Both the position numbers and the translations under genes were made by a program. Of a stretch of DNA of 64,000 nucleotides, positions 45,354-58,100 are shown in pieces. Within the stretch, counting starts at the first letter, position 1; every line of letters begins with the position of its first letter. The notes beneath the pieces were generated by a model. That model made no database searches, was not told the DNA's origin, and saw nothing but the letters and a program-made list of their open reading frames with translations. This DNA comes from Aristolochia californica (lineage: Eukaryota > Streptophyta > Magnoliopsida > Piperales > Aristolochiaceae): the NCBI GenBank assembly GCA_029961685.1, contig JARWKL010000015.1, positions 23,963,220 through 24,027,219 of the forward strand. The letters run 5' to 3'.

Positions 45354-47334
45354 TCATTTTGGACCTGTTTGATTCTTTTCTGAAACCAGGGCAAAGATTG
45401 AATTTGCAAGCTGGTTGATAGCACCAGTGAGTCCACTAATGGCTTGAAGGTTGATCTCAGCTTTTGATTCTTCAATCTTCAGCTTTCTCTCTTCCATACT
45501 CAGAAGTTCTCTCTGTCTTTTCTCTTCCTTCTCTTCACACTCCAGCAGAGTCTTCTCTATGATGGAAGCACTCTTACAGATTGCTGAGCGGAGCTCATGA
45601 GTGGTGTTGGAGCTGGTGCTGGTCTCCTCCATTCTTCTTCTCTTTGTGGGGGAGCTCGAAAACTCGCTTCCATCAGAGTCTGAGCTATCAGCACCTCTCC
45701 AACATAAAATATAGAATCAAACGAATCAATACAAGTTGTAGCAGATGCGAAAGATACATAAAAAGGAATCAAAAGCAGAATGAGAAAGCTCAGTCAACTG
45801 TTACTTTTCCAGAGAAGGAACCAATTAAAGAAGTGAGGCAGAAAGGGGAAAGAGGAAGGGACCCGGACAAGTAGTGGGTAAACCGAAGAAACAGCAAACC
45901 AATAAAAACTTTGAGGAAAAAGGGTCTGTGGACTGTAGCGAAAGCAGATGAATAAAAAAGAAAGAGCACTATTAAAATTGAAAAAGAGAAAGAGAAAAGG
46001 CTGCAGAGGGGTAACTGGAAACCATTGGTAAGTGTAAAACTGGGGAGAAAGATTGGATCACAGTGAATGGAAAAGGAAGACGAAGATGCCACCCATCATC
46101 TCAACAAAGAATCGGCAACAGTAACCAAATGACCAAGAACTCCTCAAGGGAAAGATCAATGAAAGAAGCCTAAAAGGACAAAGATCCATTTTGGTGTTAT
46201 TCTTGTATACAGTTGAAGGGAAAGGAGGAGAAAAACGACATAAACTAGAGCATTCTCTAAGAGATTTGAGTAACAGCAGTCAAATGATAAGAAACCCACG
46301 AAATACTGTTGGAAGAATAACTGAAAAACTGAATGCTCACGGAATAGCACTAGTAGCAGCAACGGTTATGAACGTCAGATTTGGAACAATACCCCGGGAA
46401 AAGGACTAATTCGAATTAACGAATCCTCGCTTTCACAAACACCAGAAGATAAATAATTCTACCCGTGAAAATAATGAAGAAATCACAGAAAGAATCCAAC
46501 TGATTGAACTAATTAGCTTGGATTTATAAATTCATTCAATGAACTCGGCAGTTCCTGACAACGGATTATTGAAATCGAAGATAACATCCCAACTCAGTGG
46601 AACACCTTCCAGTCTGAAATATTCCACTGGACCTCTAGTGGAGAAAAAATAGCCATATTGTAATAGTTAACAAGAAAGAGTGTACCTAATGGAGGCAAAG
46701 CTTGATCAGTTGAAAAGGGGGCATGCATGACAGGTGGTGTTGGGCAAGGGAGAGGAAGAAGACTTGGATTTGATTTGTGTTGCTGCAAAGCGGGAGGAAC
46801 TGAAGATGATGGGTTGCTGCTACTCATGGGGGTCCCCACTTCGCGTTCCTTGTTAACAGCAAGACCCGTGGGGACTCTCTGGAAGCCTCTCCTCTCCACC
46901 ACCTCAATAAGAGCTTCAAATATCTGAGGGAAAAGATTCGTGGGCAGATTTCTCTCCTTCCTCTCATGCTTCTCCATCTTCCAGTATGAGATCCCTCCTC
47001 CTTCACTCACCCTCCTCTCATATTCCCTTACCTTCTTGTAATCCCTCATGAGGTTATCCCACTTGTCATTGCATTGGTTTTGGCTCCTGAAGCACCCATT
47101 TTTCCAACAATAGTCCTCCACCCATTTCCATCTCTGCTCTGTTGGTTTGCTCCTTCCCTCTCTCTCACTCCCTCTGTTCAGTCTCCTCTCATCGTCCATC
47201 TTCTTCGCACTGATCAAAACAAGAGTCTCATGAAGGGTCCAATTCCCTTTTCTGTACTCTCTCTCTAGGCTCCTCTCCCCTCCTACTTCCATCATCATAT
47301 CTGGATTGCTTTGCTCAGCCATTGGAAACTTCAT
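45354..47334 (-). CDS. Trihelix transcription factor (MYB/SANT-like DNA-binding)
   Basis: Putative sequence-specific DNA-binding protein of the trihelix family, closest in recalled features to the At1g31310/At2g35640 and ASR3 type. Exons on the minus strand: 46686-47334 and 45354-45694, phase 1, 329 aa. Residues about 28-125 form the trihelix: GNWTLHETLVLISAKK, RWKWVEDYCWKNGCFRSQNQ, CNDKWDNLMRDYKKVREYER, then ISYWKMEKHERKERNLP. The three helix-core tryptophans are present. A Pro/Ser-rich linker and an acidic Ser patch followed by PTKRRR (likely nuclear localisation signal) lead to a C-terminal Glu/Lys coiled-coil (EEKEEKRQRELLSMEERKLK). An in-frame ATG five codons downstream could also serve as start. 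It appears intact. Confidence 0.9.
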
Positions 47335-48860
47335 GAAATGAGTAGCAGAGAAGCGAAGAACGAGGAAAGAAGAAAGCTGCTATGATGGTCTTTGTCTCAC
47401 CTTGACCCCTTATCTGTTCAAAACTACCTGTCTCCCAGCTGCTATTTCCTGAAAACGACCGACTCCACTCAGGCTACATTTAATTCCAGCTCATTCTGCA
47501 AACATGGACAAGAGACTCCAGGATTGTAAAGTCGGCATGGAAGAGATGGGAAATATGTAAACCTTGTCTCTTCCATGAAACTTCATACATGAAATAATAC
47601 AGCAGAAGAAGAAAACAAGAGAAACACTCCCCTGGCTCTTCTTTTATCTTTTCTTTACTCGTCTTTGCATTTTGTTGCTCTCCTTCTCATTTCCTTTGAA
47701 TCCACTGATATGACCAGGGTCCCCAGACAAAAAAGCCTCCAAAACATCAAAGCTCCAAACCTTCAAGTGTGATTCGGGCCTACTACCTCCATGAAGAAGA
47801 AGCAAAGCGGAACAAGGGAGAGGGAGGTAGGGAACATCATCAGCTTGTAGAACATCAGGCCCCCATTATAAGAAAACGCCAACCAAATCCATTCAAACTG
47901 ACAGTTTCAACAAACCCCAAAAATCTCATGGAGTGACAGCACTCAGTAAGAGAATCACCGATCACAGAGCAACAAAGCGAGCGAAAGAGAGAGGCTTGTC
48001 TCTCTGAGACCCGATCAAAGACAGACCCATTAAAGAAATGCTTAAACGGGAAGAAAGGAAGAAATTAAACTCTCAAGTACCCTACTCATTTCCTTAAGTC
48101 TTCCATTATTTTACTTTTTAGGAATCTCTGCTCGGTTCGAACATCAACCCTTTTACATGGGCGGGCAAGAACTCAAAAACCTTTCTGAGAAAGTTGCAAG
48201 AGCTTCCGCCAAAATGATTTTTTCCGACGTCAGTGTCCCTTTGCTCATGTGGGCCACCGTCTTCCATCAATATCAGCCGTCAGATCAAATCTCGCTCACG
48301 TGGCCTGCACATCATTAGGTCATTTTTTCCATGCAGCTTTTAGGGCAAAACAAATCGCAAGCCTTAAACATGAGAAGCCCAAGAGGATTTCCCTTACCGG
48401 CTAACAGAGCGTCTTACGGGCTTCTAACTTTAGGCGAATGACAGGTTAACAGGTCAGAGAAGTTCCATCCATCACCCCACGGGCCCCACGTCAGCCAGTG
48501 GAGCTCTGCCATTTTTCATATCTCGCCAGCTCGGCGTACGATCGAAAAAGCGAGTTTGACCGAGGTTTGACCGGGGCAAGCCACGATACGTCGCTTTCTG
48601 GTCTGGGGTTTTTTTCTGGACGCTAGCCTGCGCGCCTCTTCCCGGTAACTCGAGTACAAAAATTGGGGCGTCTTCGTCATTTCGTTGTTACTGAGCTGTC
48701 GTCGTCGCTCATTTATGTGACCGCAGACTTGGCGGGTACGGTGGGTGGTCCTTACTGAATCTCGCGACCACGCAAAATGGTATTCCTCGCATACGGGTGA
48801 TTCGCCGAAAGGAATCGAGTTGTTCCGGTGGTTCCCCGAAGCGATACAAATCTCCGCCGA
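47335..48860 (-). promoter_or_regulatory. Upstream region of the trihelix gene
   Basis: No coding sequence recognised. A purine-rich leader-like stretch adjoins the gene. Two TTTGACC W-box sequences lie within 20 bases of each other at about 48554-48572 (written on the plus strand), more than 1.2 kb upstream of the start. Confidence 0.4.
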
Positions 48861-49086
48861 TCCGAATCTGCATTGGGTTCGAGTTTATTTAAATATTTTG
48901 AACTGAACATAACTTAAAATTATTATCGAATTTGAGTCCAAAAATTTTAACTTAGTTCGAGCCGAGTTTTTAGCTGAGCTCGAGCTTTAACATAAATTTT
49001 AAAATTTTAAAAAAATATAAATCAAATAAATTGTATGTAAAATTATGCATATATTTTACATAAAATTGGGCATATCTTCTATATAA

Positions 49087-49245
49087 ATTTGGGCATAACC
49101 TATATATATAATAACTGTATAAAATTGAGCATGACCTCTACTTAAAATTGGGCATAATCTATATATATAATACCTGTATAAAATTTGGCATGACCTCCAC
49201 TTAAAATTGGGCATAATCTATGTACATAATACCTGCATAAACACT
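49087..49245 (+). repeat. About 60-base minisatellite
   Basis: TTGGGCATAA-CTATATATATAAT-CCTGTATAAAATT-GGCATGACCTC-ACTTAAAA units start near 49089, 49149 and 49208. Shorter ACTCCATAAAATTGT-TATAC repeats follow to about 49350. Confidence 0.85.
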
Positions 49246-49764
49246 CCATAAAATTGTCTATACATTTCATAAACACTCCATGAAATTGTTTATATACTCC
49301 ATGCACTCCATAAAATAATCTAAACACTTCATACACTGCATAACATTATGAATAAACTCCATACAATCAAACACAACAAAATTAAATTAAATGAAATATC
49401 ACTATCAATTTACAATCACCCAAATAAAAACTATAAATCCATTATAAATTTACAAACTATAGTTGTTTCTCTTCATGCTATAAAATAATATACGTCCATG
49501 TATGAGCAAAATCTCCACATATGACAAAAAAAAAATTAGTTATTATCAGATAAAAAAATACTCTTCCACTACTAGTTACTTAATGTCGTTAAAAATATTA
49601 AAATTACCGTGATGATAAAAACATGAAAAGTTATGTAGCTGGTAGTATTATATCTACACTCTTTTTCTCAGGTTGTAATCATAAAATAATATTTTAATAA
49701 ATAAAACTAAAAAATATCATAATAAATAATTAATCAAATAAATTCACTTTTTGATTTTATTTAC

Positions 49765-51560
49765 TCTGTGAAGAGCCCGAACCCAATCACTGCCACAAAT
49801 CAAAGTTTGAACTGTATTTGATGTCAAGGAAGAACGATATGAGTCTATTACTCTACCACCAGCACTAAATGTAGACTTTTAAGCTACTATGGATATGGGA
49901 ATTATAAGGATGTTTGTTATCGTCTAAGATGATACCCAAAATTTCATATGATTCACTTGCACCATTCTAAAACATCAAAATCATATTGTGAAGTTTCCTC
50001 ACAACTATATACACCTTCAAGATAAATTTCCAATTCTGACCTTAGTGAATTAACTACTTCCACTTATTTCACATAATTCTTTAACTTTGACCAACCAGAA
50101 CTTGATGAAGAATATGACCTACGACTTGTGGAAACACCCATAGAACTAGTACTTGAAGCAATCTCTTCATTTATAATATCCACTTTATATAAGGATACAT
50201 ATTCATCGCAGATCTTTTATAAGGTGTGTCGAACTAAATTTATATTCATCGTAGCGTCCTCCTTAGAATATATTTCTGGAAAACACATTTCGATCAACCT
50301 TAATTTGACCCTTGGATCCAAACTGAAGCAACAACCATCGATAAATTGCATTCACCTCAGTACTTCTCAAATTTCTCTTGCATTCTACTAACCATTGTCC
50401 TAATGAAAATATTTTCATTTGTATAATAAAAATTCAAAACTTCTTTTACCCTCTATACCTTACTAAGGTACAAATTAGAAGTAGGGTAGTCACTCTCATA
50501 AATTATATTAGTAACTACATTAAAAAATTTTAGAATCTCACACACCATGTCAACCTTTTCCCATTCATCAAGACTTGGCAACAATCATAAGTTGGTTCTC
50601 TAACTTTAAATATAGATAATGCCTCTTTGAATTTTAATATAGAAGACAACATGTCATAAGTGGAGTTCCAACGAGTTGGACAATCAATAACCAACCTCTT
50701 TTCACCAAGTTATAGTTGTTGTACAATTTCAGAAAAAGTGTGAAGTATAACCTCAGACAAATTTATGAATTTGACACTCTCACGCACATTCTCAATGATA
50801 TCCTTAATCTGAGCAAAACCATTTTGGACTATTAAATTCAGAATATGAACACAACAATGCACATGAAATAACTTCCCACCACAAACCAATTTTTTTTCCT
50901 TGAAAAATCTTTGTTCAAAACTCTCATGCAAACGTCATATATGCAGCATTATCAACTGAAATACTAAAAATTTTATTTTCGATCTCCCACTCTTTCAAAC
51001 ACTTGTAAATAGCATATGTTATATCAATGCCACGAGGAGGAAGAGGAACATGCACAAAACTCAAGACTCATTTTTGTAGCTTCCAATTTCTGTCAATAAA
51101 TTGCCTAGTAATAACCATGTATTCAATCTTTTGATTTTCCAAATATCTGTGGTAAGACTAATCTTGTTAATCTCTTTTAATAAAATTTTCAATTTTTTTT
51201 TCTCTACCTCGTACACCTCCATGGTCTTACGATATATTTTCTCATAATTCATATTTGCCATCTTTATTCAAAAATTAAATGAGCAAGGAGTACTCTCATT
51301 TTAGCTTGATCATATTTGCCTCCAAAATCCATAAAAAGAAGTCCAAATGGACTCTGATTAACATTAGACCCCACTCCCACTGGTTGAAAGTTTAAGGTTT
51401 TTTGTTTTTTCATTACCTCTTTTTTACTAGGGCAACGTTTCAAATGTCGACTCATATGTGTGGTCACTCCACTACTAATAACACTCAAATTGATTTTACA
51501 ATGAACACACCGAGCCTTTTTTATACCATTAAGTGATATTTTTTTGAATTCCAATCACAC
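49765..51560 (-). pseudogene. hAT transposase pseudogene (RICESLEEPER-like)
   Basis: Minus-strand pieces are in the expected order. A zf-BED finger (KARCVHCKINLSVISSG, then THMSRHLKRC; about 51520-51420). A KKKLKILLKEINKISLTTDI block with DIW (about 51200-51140). A KKLVCGGKLFHVHCCVHILN block, then LIVQNGFAQIKDIIENVRES (about 50900-50770). A dimerisation-domain end STFSAGGRVIDSYRSSLTSN, then TVQTLICGSDW (about 49880-49790). Stops (for example TAA in IVA*KSTFS) and frameshifts interrupt it, so it is inactive. Confidence 0.85.
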
Positions 51561-51662
51561 ATGAGACTTTTTCTGTCTTTTTGAAGTATGGGTAGAGTCA
51601 CCTTCATAATCATTTATGGTAATTTCATCTGGGCTCACTTCTATGACTTTTTGTACTTAAAC

Positions 51663-52423
51663 GACTAGTCTTTTAGGTTGCATTGGCCATGCTCTTGACA
51701 TGGTATCAGAGCCAGGTCCAACATGTCCCGCCTTCGAATCCCACGGGGAGTGGTAAGGTGCGAGGTGGGTGTCAAAGGTGGTTCTGGTCCACCTCTCTTG
51801 ATTAGTTGGTTTTTCGCACTTAAATGACTAGTCTTTTAGGTTGTATTGGGCGCCCTCTTTACATGGTATAAGAGCCAGGTCCGTCACGACCCGCCTTTGA
51901 ATCTCACGGGGAGCGGTAAGGGGCGGGGTGGGTGTCAGAGGTGGTTCCGGTCCACCTTTCTTGATAAGGTTGGTTTTCCACACTTAAATGACCAGTCTTT
52001 TAGGTTGCATTGGCCAGCCTCTTGACATAGTATCAGAGCTAGGTCTGGCACATCCCGCCTTCGAATCCCACGGGGAGCGGTAAGTGGCGGGGTGGGTGTC
52101 AGAGGTGGTTCTGGTCCACTTCTCTTGATTACGTTGGCTTTCCGCACTTAAACGACTAGTTTTTTAGGTTGCATTGGCCAACCTCTTGAGATGGTATCAG
52201 AGCCAGACTAGTCTATTGAGTTGTATTGGCTAAGCATTTGACATGGTATCAGAGCTGGACACCATGTTCCGCATTCGAATCCCGACGAAAGCAGTAGAGA
52301 ACGAGAACGGTGGGTGTCAAAGCTAGGTGGTTCCGGTCCACCTGGGTTAGGTTTCGTCCACCCCTGGTCCAATTGGGTTAGGTACTTGGCTTTCCGCACT
52401 TAACAAACCAGTCTTTTGAGTTG
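51663..52423 (+). repeat. 164-base tandem array with PBS-like motif
   Basis: GACTAGTCTTTTAGGTTG or a variant recurs at 51663, 51826, 51990, 52154, 52206 and 52406, giving periods of 163-164 with one shortened and one longer unit. Each full unit has ACATGGTATCAGAGC (matching a tRNA-Met primer-binding site), then TTCGAATCCCACGGGGAG, then GGTGGGTGTCA-AGGTGGT and GGTCCACCT. Confidence 0.9.
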
Positions 52424-52944
52424 TATTGACTAGGTGTTTGATAGAGTCACTATTTATTGCCACACTATAACTAGTGTTAATTATTGATGTCAATTGAGGA
52501 GGTGTTGACATTCTTACTTCTACAACAAAATAAAATTATAAATAAAAAACATAAAAAATAAAGCAATTCAAACAACAAAGATCCTACATATAATTTAAGA
52601 CGTTTATCAACAATAAGGAGAATAATGCCTACGAAGATTAACAATTCTAGGGGGAACACTTTAATGACATTGATAGGAAAAGACAAAGCAAAATTATCAA
52701 AATTATCAAAAGATTCAAAATTGCTAAAGTAGGAACTTGTATGTACCTCCTTAGGGAGGTTTCTACATTAACAATAACTTCATAACACAATATCCTAAAA
52801 TAAAATTACCCAAATACCCCTGACCTTTAACATTCTTATAAAATTACCCAAATACCCCTAACCTTTAACATTTTTATATCTCTAAAAAAAACATATGAGG
52901 TAGTCATTATTCTGTTATATGTGGATTATTTATTTTTCAATGAC

Positions 52945-52984
<40 letters not shown>

Positions 52985-53290
52985 AAAAGTGCTTCGGAAT
53001 TGATCTCATCCCTTATATTGCTTGATATGGAACATGTATTGGGGGTACCCTTGCTGAAAGGACAATCCTTTTGATATGGAACATATATTGGCGGTAAGGG
53101 TACCCTTGCTAAAAGGACAATGCTTCAAGCAGGGAGCAAGAAACACCTTAGGTTCACTACTCTTCTAATATTCTGATGAAATTCAACCTCAATACCAAGA
53201 AAATAATGATTTACAGAAAGTTATAGGTCATGTGCAGAGTGATTGAAGATATTTTCACACTGGATAATACATAAGATAAAAAAAAAAAAA
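52424..53290. other. AT-rich DNA with a CT microsatellite
   Basis: No gene recognised. A (TC)n run lies at about 52947-52980. A diverged pair of about 50 bases containing GATATGGAACAT and GGGTACCCTTGCT lies at about 53024-53072 and 53073-53126. Confidence 0.6.
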
Positions 53291-53291
53291 C

Positions 53292-53800
53292 CAACACGTA
53301 CAGAAACAGAAAGAGTGTTTGTTGTTCGGGGATATCTCCAAAAGTCTTTCCAATAATGAAGGAGCACTGCTGAAACGAAGCGAGAGTTAGAGATTTTGTA
53401 GGGTTAGGTCGGTGACAAAAAAAAACAAAACATTAAATAAAAATCTTACCTCCCGTCGGACCGTCGCTTTCGTCTCGTCGATGAAGAAGAACTTTAGATG
53501 AAGAAATTGAAGAAGAAGAAGATAAAATAGGAAGAAATCGTACATAAGATTAAAATGAAAAAAAAAATCAACACTTACAGAAACAAAGAGTGTTCGCCGT
53601 TCGGGGATATCTCCAAAACTTTTCCCAGAATGAAGTAACACTGCTGAAACGAAGCGAGAGTTAGAAATTTTTTAGGGTTAGGTCGGCGACAAAAAAAAAA
53701 TAGAACATTAAATAAAAATCTTACCTCTTGTTGGATCGTTGCTTTCGTCTTGTCGGCAAGGAAGAACTTCGGATGAAGAAACCATAGACGAAGATATCGA
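53292..53800. repeat. 275-base tandem duplication
   Basis: Two copies start near 53292 and 53568. Shared stretches include GTTCGGGGATATCTCCAAAA, GCTGAAACGAAGCGAGAGTT, AGGGTTAGGTCGG and CATTAAATAAAAATCTTACC, at a constant spacing of about 275 bases. Open frames on the minus strand across this region have no family match. Confidence 0.9.
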
Positions 53801-54215
53801 AGTCTGAGATAGAGAGTGGGGAATCGAAGAGGGAGAAGGAGACCGAGGAATATGAAGACCAAAATCCCCCATTTCCCATTAATCCCCGCTGACGAACAAC
53901 GATTTCTGCAAGAAAATCGTGCTGAAACGGCATGGAAATGGTAGAGAAACATGGGAAATGGCAGAGAAGGCATGAGAATCATAGAGCCGGAATGGAAGAG
54001 AGCCCCGCGATGCGACTCTCTTCCGGTCCCGAGACAGACTCCCGAAAATTTTCCAAATCCCCTTGATTCCCAAATCCCGCTCGTTAAATTAATAAGCCGG
54101 CTCATGAGCCGTCGAGCCGAACCTAGATTCAGTCGAGCTCGAGAGATACCGAATTGAACCGAGCTGGCACCGAGCCGAACTCGAGCCGCTCGCGAGATGA
54201 CTTGGTTCGAAGCCA

Positions 54216-55151
54216 CCTCTAGTTCTCTATTCGGGTGGAATGACCTTATATAAAGGTTTTGTTTAGATTTAATTTCAATGGTCCAAATTGAACTCTGCAT
54301 AAATTCGACTAAGATTTTAATTTATATTTTTATTATTTAAATAAAGAATATATTAAAAAAACTATATATAAAATCTAGATTGGACCAAATAGATTGAACA
54401 CAATTCAACTAGACCTAATTATTTGTCTCAATTATAGATTTACAAACTAAGAACGACAGATAAAACCATTCAACTGGTAAACCTTCTAACTCGATTGGAC
54501 TGACTAATCGTTTAAGGGGCTTCCAGATCGAAGAAATTGGAAGGGGTTTATATCGATTTAGTTAATATTAATTCAAAAAATCAAACAATTAGAAGAAAAA
54601 AATCTGTGGGGGTACAGAAATTCACTTTATAATTCTTTTTTTTATTTTTTATTTGTGATTCTTAAGAAAAAAAAGTATAGATCTATGTTCACATAAATCA
54701 GGTGGTCTCTTTCTTTAAATGAACTGTCACATTTGAAATAAATTTAAATTATTTAAATTATATTATCTTATTTTGGATAATTTTTTATTTAAAAATATAT
54801 TACAATATAATATAGATATAATATAGTATCTAAATAACCAAAAATTAACTCATCTTGGTCCATAATAGGTGACCTCATCGGCCCAAGGCCCATCTGTAAA
54901 AGTCCAGTATAGTCATTCCGGTCCAGGTTCAAATAGAAAAGGCGAAAAGGCGGCTTCTACGAGAGCGCAGGAGTGAACTTCCCCGGAGACGTGATAACCG
55001 AAAGTCGCATGAAACCTACCAGCCCTCACAACCCCTGCTCCAGATTCCGACCAACTGCGAGGACCTATTCTTCTTCCTTTTATTTCCGATTTATTCATTT
55101 TAATCGGTTTTCATTTTTTATTTATTTCTCCAATCCTCGATTTCTGGATCC
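54216..55151. other. Upstream region of the PH-domain gene
   Basis: AT-rich DNA changing to a CT-rich leader from about 54930. No other gene recognised. Confidence 0.5.
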
Positions 55152-58100
55152 ATGGCCTCTAATGGAGCTGCACCGGTATTCTTCTTGACACACTCCTATC
55201 ATCTCTCCTTGTCTGAATTTGGATGGATGCTCTCGCTGAGTTTCTGTTGAAGATTTCTGATTGTGTTTTTCGTACCGATATTTAGGAGGGAAAGTTCTCC
55301 ACTCACTCCTAACACCTCTCTATGTATGAATTTGAATGGATGCTCTCGATGAGTTTCTGTTGAGGATTTTTAATTGTGTTATTTATTCGGACACTTAATG
55401 TAGCTAAAATAATGCTTTAATTTTAGGAGGGAAAGATACTGATTTGTTTTCCTCATTTTAATTGATCGTCCGGCAGAGCCTGGGGGATACGGAGAACAGT
55501 CTCGAGAAGATAAAGAGACAGCTGACGGCGGGATCGGGAAGGAATATATTGCAGGGGCCGCTTCTAAAACGGTCGGAAACGGTACGTATATTTAACTAGC
55601 TTCATTTTCGTGTCTAAGTTGTGATACACTGTTGATATTTACAGTTTTGTGGATAATTAGGTGTTTCAGATGGTTTGGATTTATAATTTGATCTTTTTTG
55701 AAGTCCATGCTGCCCAGATCATGTCCGCGACGAATTTACTGAATCGTGATGGACTTTTTATGCTAAACTCTTTCTTTCTCTCTTTCTGTCTTTCTCTCTC
55801 TAGGAAAGGAATCTCTGTCAGATAATTACATTTAGGTATGCATGAATTTTCCTCGCTCGTTGCTACCCCCAAAGGCATTTCATTTCCAATTCGATGATGC
55901 ATCTAATCCGTAGAACACGGTCTATATGAATGGAACAGTACACGAGCAACATAAGGTGCCTTAATTAGAAGCTTTTCTTGAAATTTAGTCATGCCATCTA
56001 CCTTTTTTGTCGCATAGGTTCTGACAGTAAACAGATTTGTATGACGGACCAAGTCTTTGTTTTTCTTGGTTTCGCTGTTTGTTTCTAGGATATATGAAAG
56101 GAGACTTCTTTAATTTTATCAATTTGTCATGCCTCTATAAACTACCCATGACTAGTCAAAGTGGGTTGGTTAGTACTGTTTCAGATTATCCACTCACGGT
56201 GCATCGCTAATATGAAAATACATTGTGGCTCTCCATTTTTACTGTGTCGTTTCTTTCTTTCTTTCTTTTTTTCTTTCTAAAATGTTGATTACACATGACA
56301 TACACCCCTTTTACCCTTACTGAGGCTTGAATGTAGGACCTCACACTATAAATCTCCCATGTGTGCTGTTTCTTATTGGTGATTTATTTTCCAAACAGCT
56401 GAGGAAATGGAATGAGCGATGGGTGATATTAGATCCTACCACTGGAAAGATGGAATACAAGTATGAGTATTCACATTCCTAAACCTTTGCTCCTTAAATA
56501 CACCTTCATTAGTTTTTGGATTTTTTCAACTCTGTATCTTTAATGGCTTAGACTTCGAAGAAATGAGTCAGTTGTAAAGGGCAGTATCTTGTTCGATTCA
56601 AACAGCACAATCACCATCTCTCCAGTGAATTTTCAGTGAGCCTCTTACTTATGATGCTACTTTTTGAATTCTTGTAATAGCTTTGATATTGTTCCTTACT
56701 ACACTCGTGTTATTGGTGCAGTGGACTGCCAAAATATGATGGGTGCTGTTTTTGTATCCTTGAGTTTGAGAATGTAATTTTTTGCTTTATATATGGAACT
56801 GGTGTTCCCGAGGTTAGCAGTAATTCTTAACTTTGTCCCGAGTCCTGATACATGCATGTTTCTTTACGACATCCACAAGATATTGGGACCCCACAAAAAA
56901 AAGAGTACTTCCTTTGTGCAGAAACTCCAGGTGCTGCTGGAGCTTGGGTATCCACCTTACTGTAAGCCTATATGCTTAACTTCTGTATCCTGTTCTAAAA
57001 TATATTCTAGGAGCGATGATGAAGTATCTCAAGCAGCGTAAAAGCACATATGGATCCTGATTTAAAACACTATTATATATCCTGGTTATATGGTTATTAG
57101 GTTAGAGTACAGAATGGTCTACATTCAGTTACCAATATTGATTGATTGGGTTTATTCAATGGTCAGTTTTTGCTATGGTACTCTGTGCTGGGACCATTCA
57201 CTTAGTGAGTCTACTTAGTACCCATACATGCTGTCCATAGGATTAAGCTTTATGCTGGTAAAGAGGTTCATTGAGAAAACTTTCCAGTAGCTCCCTGTAT
57301 TACAAGCTGTGTTACAGTCTAGTTTATTATTAGTTTACTGAGTGTTGGTGTATCATGCTTTTTCCAAACAACCAGTGCAGCGCAGCTAGTACTAAAGGCT
57401 CATAAGGAAGCTGTCAATTCCCTTAGCGGAAATGGTTCTGCTACATTAGGAACGGTTGCAACTGTGGTTGCAGCTGCCAATTCCACAGCCGTGGAGGCTT
57501 CCAAAGAAATTGAAGCAGCCATGAGAATATCTATGAGAGCTGCACTTGGCTTTGTAACAAACAACAAGGCAAACGAAACAAATAAGTCAAATGCAGGTCA
57601 AATGGACGACCTAACCATTATGAAGGTATCAACTTCTATCCTGCTATCTTTATTCTTTTGTGTCATTGTGTATGAAGAGATTTTTTGATTTAATGAACCT
57701 AGTGAATTCTCAAGTATCATCTTATTTTTTGTACAATGATCCTCTTGCTATGGTACTTCAGGAAACTTTAAGGGTGAAGGATGAAGAGTTACAACAGTTG
57801 GCTAGGGAGCTTCGTGCTCGTGATGCGACAATAAAAGAGATTGCTGAGAAATTAACTGACACTGCTGAAGCTGCTGAGGCTGCAGCTTCTGCTGCTTATG
57901 CAATTGAAGAAGACAGAAGAATTGCTTGTGCAGAAATTGAGCGCTTGAGCAAGGAAAGCAAGAAGCAGCTGGAGCTTTCCATGTATAAGGTTATATTCTT
58001 TTCATTTCTATGAATTTTGTTTTCATTCTGCTGTGGTGCTTGAGGAGAAGGCCTTAAAAACATGTTCGACTGAAAAGACATTGATCTCCTTCTTGTTGAT

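Larger units (their letters stand above)
48880..54215 (-). mobile_element. Decayed hAT-type transposon region
   Basis: GAGCCGAG and GAGCTCGAGC motifs cluster at the left end (about 48955-48990) and at the right end (about 54110-54190). The right edge reads, on the minus strand, TAGAGGTGGCTTCGAACC, which resembles a hAT terminus. The hAT transposase remnant lies between. The left terminus was not located, so the span is approximate and may include nested insertions. Confidence 0.4.

Noticed and set aside
51690..52320. tRNA genes suggested by GGTATCAGAGC and TTCGAATCCC
   Set aside because: No cloverleaf could be drawn; the first motif is the complement of a tRNA-Met 3' end, as in an LTR primer-binding site.
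51663..52423. CRISPR array
   Set aside because: Units are long near-identical tandem repeats with no unique spacers, in plant nuclear DNA.
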